Shown piece by piece: positions 16,692 to 24,785 of a DNA stretch of 64,000 nt. Every line of letters begins with the position of its first letter. Within the stretch, counting starts at the first letter, position 1. A program made the position numbers and the translations under genes. The notes under the pieces were generated by a model. It had not been told where the DNA came from. It saw nothing but the letters and a program-made list of their open reading frames with translations, and ran no database searches. This stretch comes from Elizabethkingia meningoseptica_A (GTDB taxonomy: Bacteria; Bacteroidota; Bacteroidia; Flavobacteriales; Weeksellaceae): positions 248,001 through 312,000 of the forward strand of contig NZ_JBJDLK010000003.1 in assembly GCF_045762675.1 (NCBI RefSeq), written 5' to 3'.

Positions 16692-17972
16692 TTATAATCC
16701 AAATTCTTTTTTGATATCCTCTACTTTATCCAGCTTTTCCCAGGTAAAGAATTCAAGATCCTTAAGGGTTAATTCATTTGCCGTTCCTTTGTTAAAGGTT
16801 TTATCAGCAACATAATAATCTTTACCCATATGACCGTAAGAAGCCGTTTCCTGATAAATAGGATTTCTCAGTTTAAGATTCTGCTCGATTGCATACGGAC
16901 GAAGATCGAAAACATTGGAGACTTTCTTGGCAATATCACCATCGGATAAACCAATTTTGGAAGTTCCGTAAGTATTGATGAATAATCCGCATGGCTCAGC
17001 TACACCGATTGCATAAGAAACCTGCACCAGTACTTCATCTGCAACACCAGCAGCTACAAGGTTTTTAGCGATATGACGAGTTGCATAGGCTGCACTTCTG
17101 TCTACCTTTGAAGGATCTTTTCCGGAGAATGCACCTCCACCGTGTGCTCCTTTACCACCGTAGGTATCTACGATAATTTTTCTTCCCGTTAGCCCGGTAT
17201 CCCCATGAGGTCCACCGATAACGAATTTTCCAGTAGGGTTGATATGGTATTTAATCTGATCGTTGAATAATTTCTGAATATCTTCAGGTTGTCCTGCTAT
17301 AACTTTAGGAATCAGGATTGTTCTGATGTCTTCACGGATTTTATTCAGCATTTCTTCTTCCGAAGCAAAATCATCGTGTTGAGTAGATACTACAATGCTG
17401 TCGATACGAATAGGCTTGTGATCATCAGAATACTCTATGGTTACCTGGCTTTTCGCATCCGGACGAAGATAACTTATTTCGCTTCCTTCTCTTCTCAGAG
17501 CAGAAAGTTCTTTCAGGATGGAATGTGCCAAATCCAGTGCCAACGGCATATAGTTAGCTGTTTCGTTGGTTGCATAACCAAACATCATTCCCTGGTCACC
17601 AGCTCCCTGTGCATTGGCTTTACTTTCAAAAGTTTCATCTGTAACCTTTCTGTCAACCCCCTGGTTAATATCCGGAGATTGTTCATGGATAGCAGAAATA
17701 ACACCACAAGAATCACCATTGAACATATACTCTCCTTTGGTATATCCTATTCCGTTAATTACTTCTCTGGCAATACTCTGCACGTCTAAGTAAGCAGTAG
17801 ATTTTACTTCTCCGGCTAATACCACCTGTCCGGTAGTTACCAAAGTTTCACAAGCTACTTTGGAATCTTTATCATAAGCTAAGAAATTGTCGATCAGGGC
17901 GTCAGATATTTGATCTGCGATTTTGTCCGGGTGCCCTTCAGAAACAGATTCTGATGTAAATAAATATGGCAT
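16692..17972 (-). CDS. metK: S-adenosylmethionine synthase
   Basis: A 426-residue methionine adenosyltransferase making S-adenosylmethionine from ATP and methionine. Family motifs are SEGHPDKIADQISDA (11-25), the ATP-binding GAGDQGMMFGYA and the glycine-rich GGGAFSGKDPSKVDRS loop. It is slightly longer than the ~385-residue E. coli enzyme, which is usual in Bacteroidota. The gene is monocistronic, with a terminator 7 bases downstream and an unusually long structured leader of about 120 bases upstream. That leader may respond to its product, S-adenosylmethionine. Confidence 0.97.
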   Translation of the reverse strand: MPYLFTSESVSEGHPDKIADQISDALIDNFLAYDKDSKVACETLVTTGQVVLAGEVKSTAYLDVQSIAREVINGIGYTKGEYMFNGDSCGVISAIHEQSPDINQGVDRKVTDETFESKANAQGAGDQGMMFGYATNETANYMPLALDLAHSILKELSALRREGSEISYLRPDAKSQVTIEYSDDHKPIRIDSIVVSTQHDDFASEEEMLNKIREDIRTILIPKVIAGQPEDIQKLFNDQIKYHINPTGKFVIGGPHGDTGLTGRKIIVDTYGGKGAHGGGAFSGKDPSKVDRSAAYATRHIAKNLVAAGVADEVLVQVSYAIGVAEPCGLFINTYGTSKIGLSDGDIAKKVSNVFDLRPYAIEQNLKLRNPIYQETASYGHMGKDYYVADKTFNKGTANELTLKDLEFFTWEKLDKVEDIKKEFGL

Positions 17973-18005
17973 AATACAATATTATATTATTATGTTAAAA
18001 TATTG

Positions 18006-18091
18006 AAAAATGCACTGATTGAAAGACAAGAAACACCGTTTTAGCATTTTTTTATGAGGTTGCAATCAGCACAAAATTTTCCTCTCAAACT
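18006..18091 (-). promoter_or_regulatory. Structured metK leader RNA, candidate SAM-responsive element
   Basis: In the metK 5' leader, minus-strand TGTGCTGATTG (18073-18063) can pair without interruption over 11 base pairs (two of them G-U) with CAATCAGTGCA (18021-18011). Five U residues follow at once (18010-18006), as in an intrinsic terminator. The enclosed 41-base loop holds AUAAAA and GCUAAAACGG segments, and an alternative short pairing GAGG/CCUC exists at the 5' end. The loop phrases resemble the SAM-II aptamer core (AUUGCAA, AUAAA, GCUAAAA, GG). The structure is directly visible; SAM sensing is inference from the motif and the gene it precedes. Confidence 0.45.
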
Positions 18092-18097
18092 TGGATG

Positions 18098-18105
18098 CAA
18101 AGTTA
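18098..18105 (-). promoter_or_regulatory. -7 box of metK
   Basis: On the minus strand this is TAACTTTG (TAnnTTTG). It implies a transcript start near 18091 and a leader of about 119 bases ahead of the metK start codon. Confidence 0.45.
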
Positions 18106-18172
18106 CATCTTTTATTTAAAAAACACTTAAGTGAAAGATGCTTTTTATCATACAAAACTGGTAGAGGTTAGC

Positions 18173-19126
18173 CTATTCCGGCTTAACCCCTACAAAATCT
18201 GCTGGTGCAGCATCATATTTTAATTTATTTTTCAAAGATGTGCGGATAGAATCCGTCATCTCATCTAAAAGTTTTTGCTTGTATGTTGGCTTATAATAGA
18301 TCAGGCTTATTTCACGTTTCGGATAAGGTTTACGGAAATGGAATACTTTTTCTTTCTGATCTCCGGTTAAATGATCCATAGCCATTTCCGGAATAACCGT
18401 AAGTCCACCTACTCTGTCCACCATTTGCACCAATGTATTAACGCTGGAAGCTTTGAAGTCCAGATTGGACGGCTTCAGCTCATTTTCTTTTAGTTTACAG
18501 ATATTTTCTACCTGTGTGCGCAGACAATTTCCCTCAGAAAGCAACCATACATTTTCCAGATCAATATCCTCAGGGATAATGAAACTGTCCCCGTCTTTAT
18601 TTAGATCTTTATTGGAAGAATAGATTAATAATTCTTCGTTATACAGGAAATCACTGAAAAACTCTTCGGCAGCAGCATATGGTGTAGAAATAATACCTGC
18701 ATCTATTTCACCGGATTTTAATGCTTTAATTACATTTTCCGTGGTCATTTCTTTTACATTCATTTCTATCTTCGGATTTTGTCTCAGGAAGTCAAAAATT
18801 TCATTCGGCAACAGAAATGCAGAAACCGTAGGGATAATCCCCAGGTTAATTTTACCGGAAACAATATTATTCAGGAGGTTCGCCCGGTTCCGGAGCTCCA
18901 TAACATCGTCGATAATTTTCTTGGCCTGCTCTATAATCTGCTGACCTGCATCTGTGGTACGGATAGGGTGACTGGTTCTGTCAAAAATCTTTATATCCAA
19001 CTCTTCTTCAAACTTCTGAATCATCGCACTAAGTGTTGGTTGGGTAATAAAACATGCCTGAGCCGCCTTCCCAAAGTGTTTGTACTTGTCAACAGCGATC
19101 AAGTATTCAAGTTGTTGGATATTCAT
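18173..19126 (-). CDS. oxyR: Hydrogen peroxide-sensing LysR regulator OxyR
   Basis: A 317-residue LysR-type regulator with an N-terminal helix-turn-helix (FGKAAQACFITQPTLSAMIQ, about 18-37) and a C-terminal sensor domain. The redox pair is present with OxyR spacing: Cys201 and Cys210 in GNCLRTQVENIC, equivalent to Cys199/Cys208 of E. coli OxyR (GHCLR...FC). Peroxide should form a disulfide here and switch on target genes. It is divergent from the catalase gene 98 bases away, the usual OxyR target arrangement. Confidence 0.93.
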   Translation of the reverse strand: MNIQQLEYLIAVDKYKHFGKAAQACFITQPTLSAMIQKFEEELDIKIFDRTSHPIRTTDAGQQIIEQAKKIIDDVMELRNRANLLNNIVSGKINLGIIPTVSAFLLPNEIFDFLRQNPKIEMNVKEMTTENVIKALKSGEIDAGIISTPYAAAEEFFSDFLYNEELLIYSSNKDLNKDGDSFIIPEDIDLENVWLLSEGNCLRTQVENICKLKENELKPSNLDFKASSVNTLVQMVDRVGGLTVIPEMAMDHLTGDQKEKVFHFRKPYPKREISLIYYKPTYKQKLLDEMTDSIRTSLKNKLKYDAAPADFVGVKPE

Positions 19127-19150
19127 AGAAAATATAAATTAAAAGTATAA

Positions 19151-19158
19151 CAAATATA
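19151..19158 (-). promoter_or_regulatory. -7 box of oxyR
   Basis: Minus-strand TATATTTG matches TAnnTTTG, 25 bases ahead of the oxyR start codon, in the oxyR-katA intergenic region. Confidence 0.45.
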
Positions 19159-19224
19159 GCCATTTTCTTTTTGATAAAATGACTAATTTTACTAATCCTA
19201 AAATACTAAATTAAAAATACAGTC

Positions 19225-20718
19225 ATGGAAAATAAAAAGAAGCTAACCAATGCAGCAGGAATCCCCTATTATCACCATGAAGATTCTCAAACAGTAGGTT
19301 CAAGAGGCCCTGTTTTGTTGCAAGACTTTATTTTACAGGAAAATCTGGCTCATTTCGTAAGAGAAAGAATTCCAGAAAGAGTTGTCCATGCGAAAGGATC
19401 TGGTGCTTATGGAAAATTTACCGTAACTGGCGACATTAGTCGATATACCCGTGCCAGGCTTTTTTCCAAGGTAGGCAATGAGTGTAAAATGTTTGCCCGT
19501 TTTTCTACTGTTGGCGGAGAGAAAGGAAGCGCTGACACAGAAAGAGACCCAAGAGGTTTTGCCTTGAAATTTTATACCGAAGACGGCAATTGGGATCTTG
19601 TAGGAAACAATACACCAGTATTTTTCATTAAAGATGCCAAGAAGTTCCCGGACTTTATTCATACCCAAAAAAGAGTTCCCCGCACGAATCTTAAAGATCA
19701 TACTGTGATGTGGGATTACTGGTCACTAAACCCGGAATCTTTACACCAGGTTCTTATTCTGATGTCGGACCGTGGAACCCCATATGGTTACAGACACATG
19801 AATGGTTACGGCTCTCATACTTTCGCCATGATCAACGATAAAAACGAAAGACATTGGGTGAAATTCCATTTTAAAACCCAGCAGGGAATTAAAAACTTCA
19901 ATAATGAAGATGCTACCGACATGAAAGGAAAGAATCCTGACTTTGCCCAGGAGGATTTAGTAGGTGCTATTGATAGTGGTAACTTCCCGAAATGGACGAT
20001 GCAGATACAGGTTATGACCGAAGAGCAGGCAAAAGACTTCCGCTGGAATCCTTTTGATGTAACTAAAGTATGGCCACATAGCGAATTCCCGTTAATTGAA
20101 GTTGGAACAATGGAACTTAATGAGGTTCCTGTGAATTATTTTGCTCACGTGGAACAAAGTACATTCGCGCCAAGTAATCTTATTGACGGAATAAGCTTCT
20201 CCCCGGATAAAATGCTTCAGGGACGTTTGTTCTCTTATGCCGATGCTCATCGTTACAGAGTAGGTGTTAATGCTCATCATCTGCCGGTAAATGCCTGCCC
20301 TTATCAGGTAAACAATTACCAGAGAGACGGCTATATGGCAATGGGAGACAATGGTGGTGATGCACCAAACTATTTCCCGAACAGTTTTGATAATATTACT
20401 CCGGATCCGGCATATCAATCATTTGAGGAAGAACTGAACAGCGCACATGTTGCAAACTTCGACAGAAATAAAGATGATAACGATCACTATACTCAACCCG
20501 GACTTTTATATTCAAAAGCGATGAATGATGAAGACAGAAAAAATCTTATTCACAACATTGTGGAGCATATGAGAGGAATTAAGGGAGAAAAAAAGGACCT
20601 TATTATCAACAGACAGCTTTGTCACTTTTTCAGAGCAAATATTGACCTGGGAATAAGAGTAGCAGCAGGTTTAGGGGTAACAATTGATGCCAGCCAAATG
20701 CAACATTCCACTCAATAA
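19225..20718 (+). CDS. katA: Monofunctional haem catalase
   Basis: A 497-residue small-subunit catalase converting hydrogen peroxide to water and oxygen. Visible landmarks are the active-site His55 in RVVHAKGSGAYG, the FSTVGGEKGSADTERDPRGFA block, the distal Asn in VGNNTPVFFIKD and the proximal haem-ligand block RLFSYADAHRYRVG with its Tyr. Length and motifs fit clade 3 catalases. It is divergent from oxyR and ends at a terminator 21 bases after its stop. OxyR control is strongly suggested by context. Confidence 0.96.
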   Translation: MENKKKLTNAAGIPYYHHEDSQTVGSRGPVLLQDFILQENLAHFVRERIPERVVHAKGSGAYGKFTVTGDISRYTRARLFSKVGNECKMFARFSTVGGEKGSADTERDPRGFALKFYTEDGNWDLVGNNTPVFFIKDAKKFPDFIHTQKRVPRTNLKDHTVMWDYWSLNPESLHQVLILMSDRGTPYGYRHMNGYGSHTFAMINDKNERHWVKFHFKTQQGIKNFNNEDATDMKGKNPDFAQEDLVGAIDSGNFPKWTMQIQVMTEEQAKDFRWNPFDVTKVWPHSEFPLIEVGTMELNEVPVNYFAHVEQSTFAPSNLIDGISFSPDKMLQGRLFSYADAHRYRVGVNAHHLPVNACPYQVNNYQRDGYMAMGDNGGDAPNYFPNSFDNITPDPAYQSFEEELNSAHVANFDRNKDDNDHYTQPGLLYSKAMNDEDRKNLIHNIVEHMRGIKGEKKDLIINRQLCHFFRANIDLGIRVAAGLGVTIDASQMQHSTQ

Positions 20719-20739
20719 AAAAATATTTTTTCAAATATA

Positions 20740-20771
20740 AAACCAGACTCATTTTGTAGTTTGGTTTTTTT
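20740..20771 (+). terminator. Terminator of katA
   Basis: Arms AAACCAGAC and GTTTGGTTT (one G-U pair) around a ten-base loop are followed by a long T-run. Confidence 0.75.
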
Positions 20772-20844
20772 TATTATATTTAACTAAATATTCTTTATTT
20801 TATTCACAAAATACAGAAATATGTTCCTAAAAAAACAACACTAT

Positions 20845-21603
20845 ATGAATATTAATGCTTATCAGGAAAATAACATTCTTGTTATAGAAATCAACCGTCC
20901 CGAGAGCCTTAACGCACTAAATGGTCAAACGCTACAGGAAATTAATGAGGCTGTTACACAGGCTGAGGAAAATACTGAAGTGCGTGTTGTGATCATTACA
21001 GGAAGCGGAGAGAAATCTTTTGTGGCGGGAGCTGATATAAAAGAGTTTTCTGATTACAATGCACACCAAGCAGAGGAAATGTCCAGAAGAGGACATGTAA
21101 ATGTTTTTGACAAAATCGAGAATCTAAAAAAACCGGTCATTGCAGCAATTAATGGTTTTGCACTGGGAGGGGGCTTAGAGCTTGCCCTTGCATGCCATAT
21201 CCGTTATGCATCTGAAACAGCAAGACTGGGGTTACCGGAAGTTACACTGGGGCTTATTCCCGGATACGGCGGAACGCAGAGGCTTCCCAAGCTGGTAGGT
21301 AAAGGACTGGCTAATGAAATTATTTTCTCGGCAAAAATGATCCCGGCTCAAAGAGCAAAAGAAATAGGTCTGGTTAATGAGGTTTTTCCTTTAAATGAAT
21401 TAATGGAAAAAACAAAAGAACTGGCAGCAGGCATTGCTAAAAACTCGCCATTAGCAATTACAGAAGCCATTGCCGCAGTTAATGCATCTGATACTGAACA
21501 CGGATTTGAAAAAGAAATAAAATCTTTTGGAAAATTATTTGAACAGCAGGATAAGAAGGAAGGAGTTGCTGCATTTTTAGAAAAGAGAAAACCTAATTTC
21601 TAA
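20845..21603 (+). CDS. Enoyl-CoA hydratase/isomerase family protein (crotonase)
   Basis: A 252-residue crotonase-fold enzyme. The oxyanion-hole segments FVAGADIKEF and GGGLELALACHIRYA are intact, and the catalytic Glu lies in LGLPEVTLGLIPGYGGTQRL, with the second glutamate position (GLPEV) fitting a hydratase. It likely hydrates 2-enoyl-CoA in fatty-acid or amino-acid breakdown. The start at 20845 (MNINAYQENN) was preferred over the ATG at 20821 because it matches the usual family N-terminus. It overlaps the next gene by one base (TAATG) and heads an operon of four genes with unrelated jobs. Confidence 0.9.
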   Translation: MNINAYQENNILVIEINRPESLNALNGQTLQEINEAVTQAEENTEVRVVIITGSGEKSFVAGADIKEFSDYNAHQAEEMSRRGHVNVFDKIENLKKPVIAAINGFALGGGLELALACHIRYASETARLGLPEVTLGLIPGYGGTQRLPKLVGKGLANEIIFSAKMIPAQRAKEIGLVNEVFPLNELMEKTKELAAGIAKNSPLAITEAIAAVNASDTEHGFEKEIKSFGKLFEQQDKKEGVAAFLEKRKPNF

Positions 21604-22034
21604 TGAGCGGTGAAATTACTAAATTTGACATAGCTTATCTACGAATGGCCAAAGAATGGGCGAAACTATCCTATTGCAAAAGAAAGCAGGTAGGCGCCCT
21701 TATTGTAAATAACCGGACAATTATTTCGGACGGCTATAACGGAACACCTTCAGGGTTTGAAAACTGTTGTGAAGATGAAGAAGGCAAAACTCACTGGTAT
21801 GTACTACATGCCGAAGCTAATGCTATCCTGAAACTTGCAAACTCTACACAATCCTGTCAGGGAGCTACATTATATCTGACACTGTCTCCATGTAAAGAAT
21901 GCAGCAAGCTGGTACATCAGTCCGGCATAAAGCGTTTGGTTTACATTGATACATATTCAGATGACTCAGGTCTGAAATTCTTGGAAGAGGCCGGAGTCGA
22001 AATTATACAAATACACAACACACTATTGAAATAA
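21603..22034 (+). CDS. dCMP deaminase family protein
   Basis: A 143-residue zinc-dependent deaminase. Zinc ligands and catalytic Glu are His69 and Glu71 in HAEANAI and Cys97/Cys100 in PCKEC. The GYNGTPSGFENC stretch is typical of deoxycytidylate deaminases (ComEB-like), which make dUMP for thymidylate synthesis. Translation is coupled to the crotonase gene through TAATG, and xerD follows 18 bases later. Confidence 0.9.
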   Translation: MSGEITKFDIAYLRMAKEWAKLSYCKRKQVGALIVNNRTIISDGYNGTPSGFENCCEDEEGKTHWYVLHAEANAILKLANSTQSCQGATLYLTLSPCKECSKLVHQSGIKRLVYIDTYSDDSGLKFLEEAGVEIIQIHNTLLK

Positions 22035-22052
22035 ACAAAACAAAAAACACAC

Positions 22053-22979
22053 ATGAATGGAAACAACAACTGGGATACACAAATTAAAAATTTTGCAGAG
22101 TACTTAAAATTCGAGAAGAACTTTTCCAGTAATACCTTGGATGCTTACATCAGGGATCTGAAGAAGCTAGCAGATTATTCACAGGAATTTTTAGAGAGCA
22201 CTGACTCCGAAAACATTACTTATGATAATTTGTTAGACTTCATGCAACATCAGTCCAAACAGGGTATCAGTGAAAGAACTCAGGCTCGTTGGGTATCATC
22301 TACAAAAGCTTTTTACAAGTATCTCTTCGAAGAAGAACAGATAAAGGAAAATCCTACATCTTTACTGGAAGGTCCTAAACTGGGTTTATACCTTCCGGAT
22401 ACACTTAGTTTTGAAGATGTGGAAAAACTTGTTTCTGTTATTGACCAGGGGACAGATTTCGGACAACGAAATTTCTGTATGGTCGAGGTTCTGTATGGCT
22501 GCGGACTTCGCGTCTCAGAACTCATCGATCTTAAATTATCTGATATAAATTTTAATGAATCTTATATCAGAGTAGAGGGAAAAGGAAAGAAAGTCAGATT
22601 TGTTCCGTTAGCGCCTTACACCCATAAGGTTCTTCAGAACTACATTCTGAATGTGAGAAGCCACATGCGCATTGCACCTAAAAGTACAGATATTGCATTT
22701 CTGAACAGCAGGGGAACAGCATTATCCAGAGTAATGGTATTCATTACAATTAAAGAGATGGCTCACAAAGCAGGTATCTACAAAAGTATTTCACCACACA
22801 CATTCAGGCATTCTTTTGCTACCCATTTATTACAAAATGGTGCTGATTTAAGGTTTATTCAGGAACTATTGGGGCATTCCAGTATTACCACAACACAGGT
22901 TTACACCCATCTGGATACTGAAAATCTTCGTACGGCCATTATTGATTATCACCCGCGAAACAAAAAAAAACATCGATAA
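22053..22979 (+). CDS. xerD: Site-specific tyrosine recombinase XerD
   Basis: A 308-residue tyrosine recombinase with an N-terminal SAM-like core-binding domain (about 8-95) and a catalytic domain. Active-site residues are Arg153 (GLRVSELI), a Lys near 177-179, His249 and Arg252 (HTFRH), His275 (LGHSS) and nucleophile Tyr284. Length and motifs fit the XerC/XerD pair that resolves chromosome dimers at dif with FtsK. The lack of integrase features or nearby attachment sites and its place in a housekeeping operon argue against a mobile integrase. XerC versus XerD is not settled by sequence alone. Confidence 0.88.
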   Translation: MNGNNNWDTQIKNFAEYLKFEKNFSSNTLDAYIRDLKKLADYSQEFLESTDSENITYDNLLDFMQHQSKQGISERTQARWVSSTKAFYKYLFEEEQIKENPTSLLEGPKLGLYLPDTLSFEDVEKLVSVIDQGTDFGQRNFCMVEVLYGCGLRVSELIDLKLSDINFNESYIRVEGKGKKVRFVPLAPYTHKVLQNYILNVRSHMRIAPKSTDIAFLNSRGTALSRVMVFITIKEMAHKAGIYKSISPHTFRHSFATHLLQNGADLRFIQELLGHSSITTTQVYTHLDTENLRTAIIDYHPRNKKKHR

Positions 22980-22989
22980 TAAGTAAAAT

Positions 22990-23499
22990 ATGTTAGATCT
23001 GAAATTCTGTCCGAACTGTGGAAAAAATAGTTTATCCTATAACGGAAGAAAAATGCATTGCACCTCATGTGATTTCGTTTTTTATAACAATACAGCAGCT
23101 GCTGTTGCAGTAGTTATAAAATGTAAAGATGAGGTAATGCTTACCCGAAGAAACCAGGAACCCGGGCATGGAAAATTAGATCTGGCAGGTGGGTTTATCG
23201 ATTTTGAAGAAACGGCTGAAAATGCATGTAAAAGGGAGTTATTCGAGGAAATGCAGATACAGGTTGATGAAAGCAAACTGAACTATATTTGCAGTATTCC
23301 GAATACTTATCCTTATAAAGGTGTTTTGTATCATACAATGGACTTGTTTTTCGAATATGAAGTAACTGAAAAGTTTGATGTTATTCTTGAAGAACATGAG
23401 ATTTCTGATACAATATGGATTAAAAAAGAGCAGATTGATTTAAATGAAATTGCATTTGAATCACAAAAGCTTTTTTTTGAAAAATATAAATTACAATAA
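22990..23499 (+). CDS. Zinc-ribbon Nudix hydrolase
   Basis: A 169-residue protein with an N-terminal zinc ribbon (CPNCG at 7-11, then CTSC at about 26-29) and a Nudix domain whose box is GGFIDFEETAENACKREL then FEEMQI, with all catalytic glutamates present. It resembles NADH-pyrophosphatase-like or ADP-ribose Nudix enzymes; the substrate is unknown. Last gene of the crotonase-dCMP deaminase-xerD operon, ending at a terminator. Confidence 0.85.
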   Translation: MLDLKFCPNCGKNSLSYNGRKMHCTSCDFVFYNNTAAAVAVVIKCKDEVMLTRRNQEPGHGKLDLAGGFIDFEETAENACKRELFEEMQIQVDESKLNYICSIPNTYPYKGVLYHTMDLFFEYEVTEKFDVILEEHEISDTIWIKKEQIDLNEIAFESQKLFFEKYKLQ

Positions 23500-23515
23500 C
23501 ATCACAAAAAAATAT

Positions 23516-23541
23516 AAAAGGTCCTGAAACAGGACCTTTTT
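23516..23541. terminator. Bidirectional terminator
   Basis: Arms AAAAGGTCCTG and CAGGACCTTTT with loop AAA lie between the convergent Nudix and catB genes. Confidence 0.85.
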
Positions 23542-23542
23542 G

Positions 23543-24172
23543 TTATTTCAACCTTTTATAGAACTGGTAAAGTAAATCAATATCGGCCGAACAAAGTATT
23601 GGCATTGCATCTGCCAGAATACTTTCATCCCAGTCCCACCATTTCATTTCAAGCAACATTTCTATATGTTTCTCGCTAAATCTTTTTTTAATTTGTTTTG
23701 CCGGATTACCGCCTACAACAGCATAAGGTTCTACATCTTTTGTAACGAGAGCACGACTGCCTATAACAGCACCATCCCCTATCTTAATTCCGGGCATAAT
23801 CATAGCTTCTCCGTCAATCCAAACATCATTCCCGATAATAGTATCGCCTGCATTACTGAAAGCATCTTTACTGTTTTTAAAACCATCAACTTCACTCATA
23901 TAAAAAAATGGAAAACTGGAAATCCAGTCATAACGATGTCCCTGATTTCCTGCCATGATGAAACTGGCTCCTGTGCCTATTGAACAGTATGATCCTATAA
24001 TCAGCTTATCAACATCGTCTCTGTCCGGTAGTAAGTAACGGGCACAATCATCAAAAGAGTGCCCATGATAATACCCTGAGTAATAAGAATATTTACCCGC
24101 AATAATATTAGGATTCTGAATATTGTCATTTATTATTTTCCCTCTGAAAGGGCTTTCGAAGAAATTTTTCAC
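23543..24172 (-). CDS. catB: CatB-type chloramphenicol O-acetyltransferase
   Basis: A 209-residue left-handed beta-helix xenobiotic acetyltransferase. It keeps the CatB opening (NPNII.GKYSYYSGYYHGHSF then CARYL.PDRDDVDKL), the catalytic His79 in MAGNQGHRYDW and hexapeptide repeats IGNDVWI...IKIGDGAVIGSRALV. It transfers acetyl from acetyl-CoA to chloramphenicol and possibly related drugs. Overall similarity to CatB2/CatB3 is high by eye. Neighbours are housekeeping genes without integron or transposon marks, consistent with the intrinsic chromosomal catB of Elizabethkingia. The leader of about 100 bases holds short repeats. Confidence 0.88.
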   Translation of the reverse strand: MKNFFESPFRGKIINDNIQNPNIIAGKYSYYSGYYHGHSFDDCARYLLPDRDDVDKLIIGSYCSIGTGASFIMAGNQGHRYDWISSFPFFYMSEVDGFKNSKDAFSNAGDTIIGNDVWIDGEAMIMPGIKIGDGAVIGSRALVTKDVEPYAVVGGNPAKQIKKRFSEKHIEMLLEMKWWDWDESILADAMPILCSADIDLLYQFYKRLK

Positions 24173-24241
24173 TTTTATAACTTTTAAAATTTAACAATAG
24201 AAATAATGGAATGATCTTTCGGATCACTCTTAAAAAATGCG

Positions 24242-24291
24242 ATGTGTTAATTTAGAAAAGCTAATGTGTTAATTTCATAATGTCAAATGTA
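24242..24291 (-). promoter_or_regulatory. catB promoter -7 box and leader repeats
   Basis: Minus-strand TACATTTG (24291-24284) matches TAnnTTTG, giving a leader of about 105 bases before catB. Two exact 12-base direct repeats (plus strand ATGTGTTAATTT at 24242-24253 and 24264-24275, period 22) lie in the leader. A five-codon reading frame (MKLTH) covers part of the first-transcribed repeat. Function is unproven; such repeats can be decayed intergenic sequence. Confidence 0.35.
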
Positions 24292-24329
24292 CAGAAATAA
24301 AAGCCTGAAAAGCAAAAACAAGCTGTTTA

Positions 24330-24782
24330 TCAATAGTTTTTATCTTCCAGCAGTTTCTGAAAATAGGTTGTCAGTATATTTCGTTCTGAAGTCGTAAGAT
24401 TAGCCTCCGGATGCTTCATAATATAAGCAGGCATAGGCATTATACGCTGTTGAACTGTAGATACGGAGTGTTCCAAGATAGTTTTCTTCTGGTCTTTATT
24501 ATATTGTGACCATTCCGAATAATTCAGGCGTGCCTTTCCTTCGTTTACATGATCTTTTACAGTCCACGAAACAGGAGCTACGTATGCATACCATGGATAT
24601 TTTGTCTCATTGGAATGGCAATCATAGCAGGCACGCTGCAAAATACCTGTTACAGCCTTAGGCGTCTGTTGAAGATCAGTGAAATTGCTTTTTTTATCAA
24701 CAGGTTTATTTGTCCGGTTTACAGGAATGAGCTGAATCGCTGCCAATACCAGCAGACTCCATAAAATGATCTTTTTAACCAT
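24330..24782 (-). CDS. Haem-binding domain protein (cytochrome c-like)
   Basis: A 150-residue exported protein with an N-terminal hydrophobic segment (about 5-20) and one c-type haem motif, CYDCH at 52-56, followed by a conserved YPWYAYVAPVSW region and a late Met-rich MPMPAYIM that could supply the axial ligand. This matches the Bacteroidota haem-binding domain family. It is probably periplasmic or membrane-anchored; the redox partner is unknown. It starts 3 bases after the Ig-like lipoprotein gene stop, so it is last in that operon. Confidence 0.8.
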   Translation of the reverse strand: MVKKIILWSLLVLAAIQLIPVNRTNKPVDKKSNFTDLQQTPKAVTGILQRACYDCHSNETKYPWYAYVAPVSWTVKDHVNEGKARLNYSEWSQYNKDQKKTILEHSVSTVQQRIMPMPAYIMKHPEANLTTSERNILTTYFQKLLEDKNY

Positions 24783-24785
24783 AAA

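Noticed and set aside
22053..22979. xerD-like gene as the integrase of a genomic island.
   Set aside because: It lies in a housekeeping operon, has XerC/XerD length and motifs, and no attachment-site duplication or mobile cargo is nearby.
23543..24172. Horizontally acquired resistance cassette.
   Set aside because: No integron attC site, insertion sequence or base-composition shift is seen around catB; it looks like a resident chromosomal gene.
24241..24280. catB leader repeats as a CRISPR-like or iteron array.
   Set aside because: Only two 12-base copies with no conserved spacer or nearby cas/rep genes.
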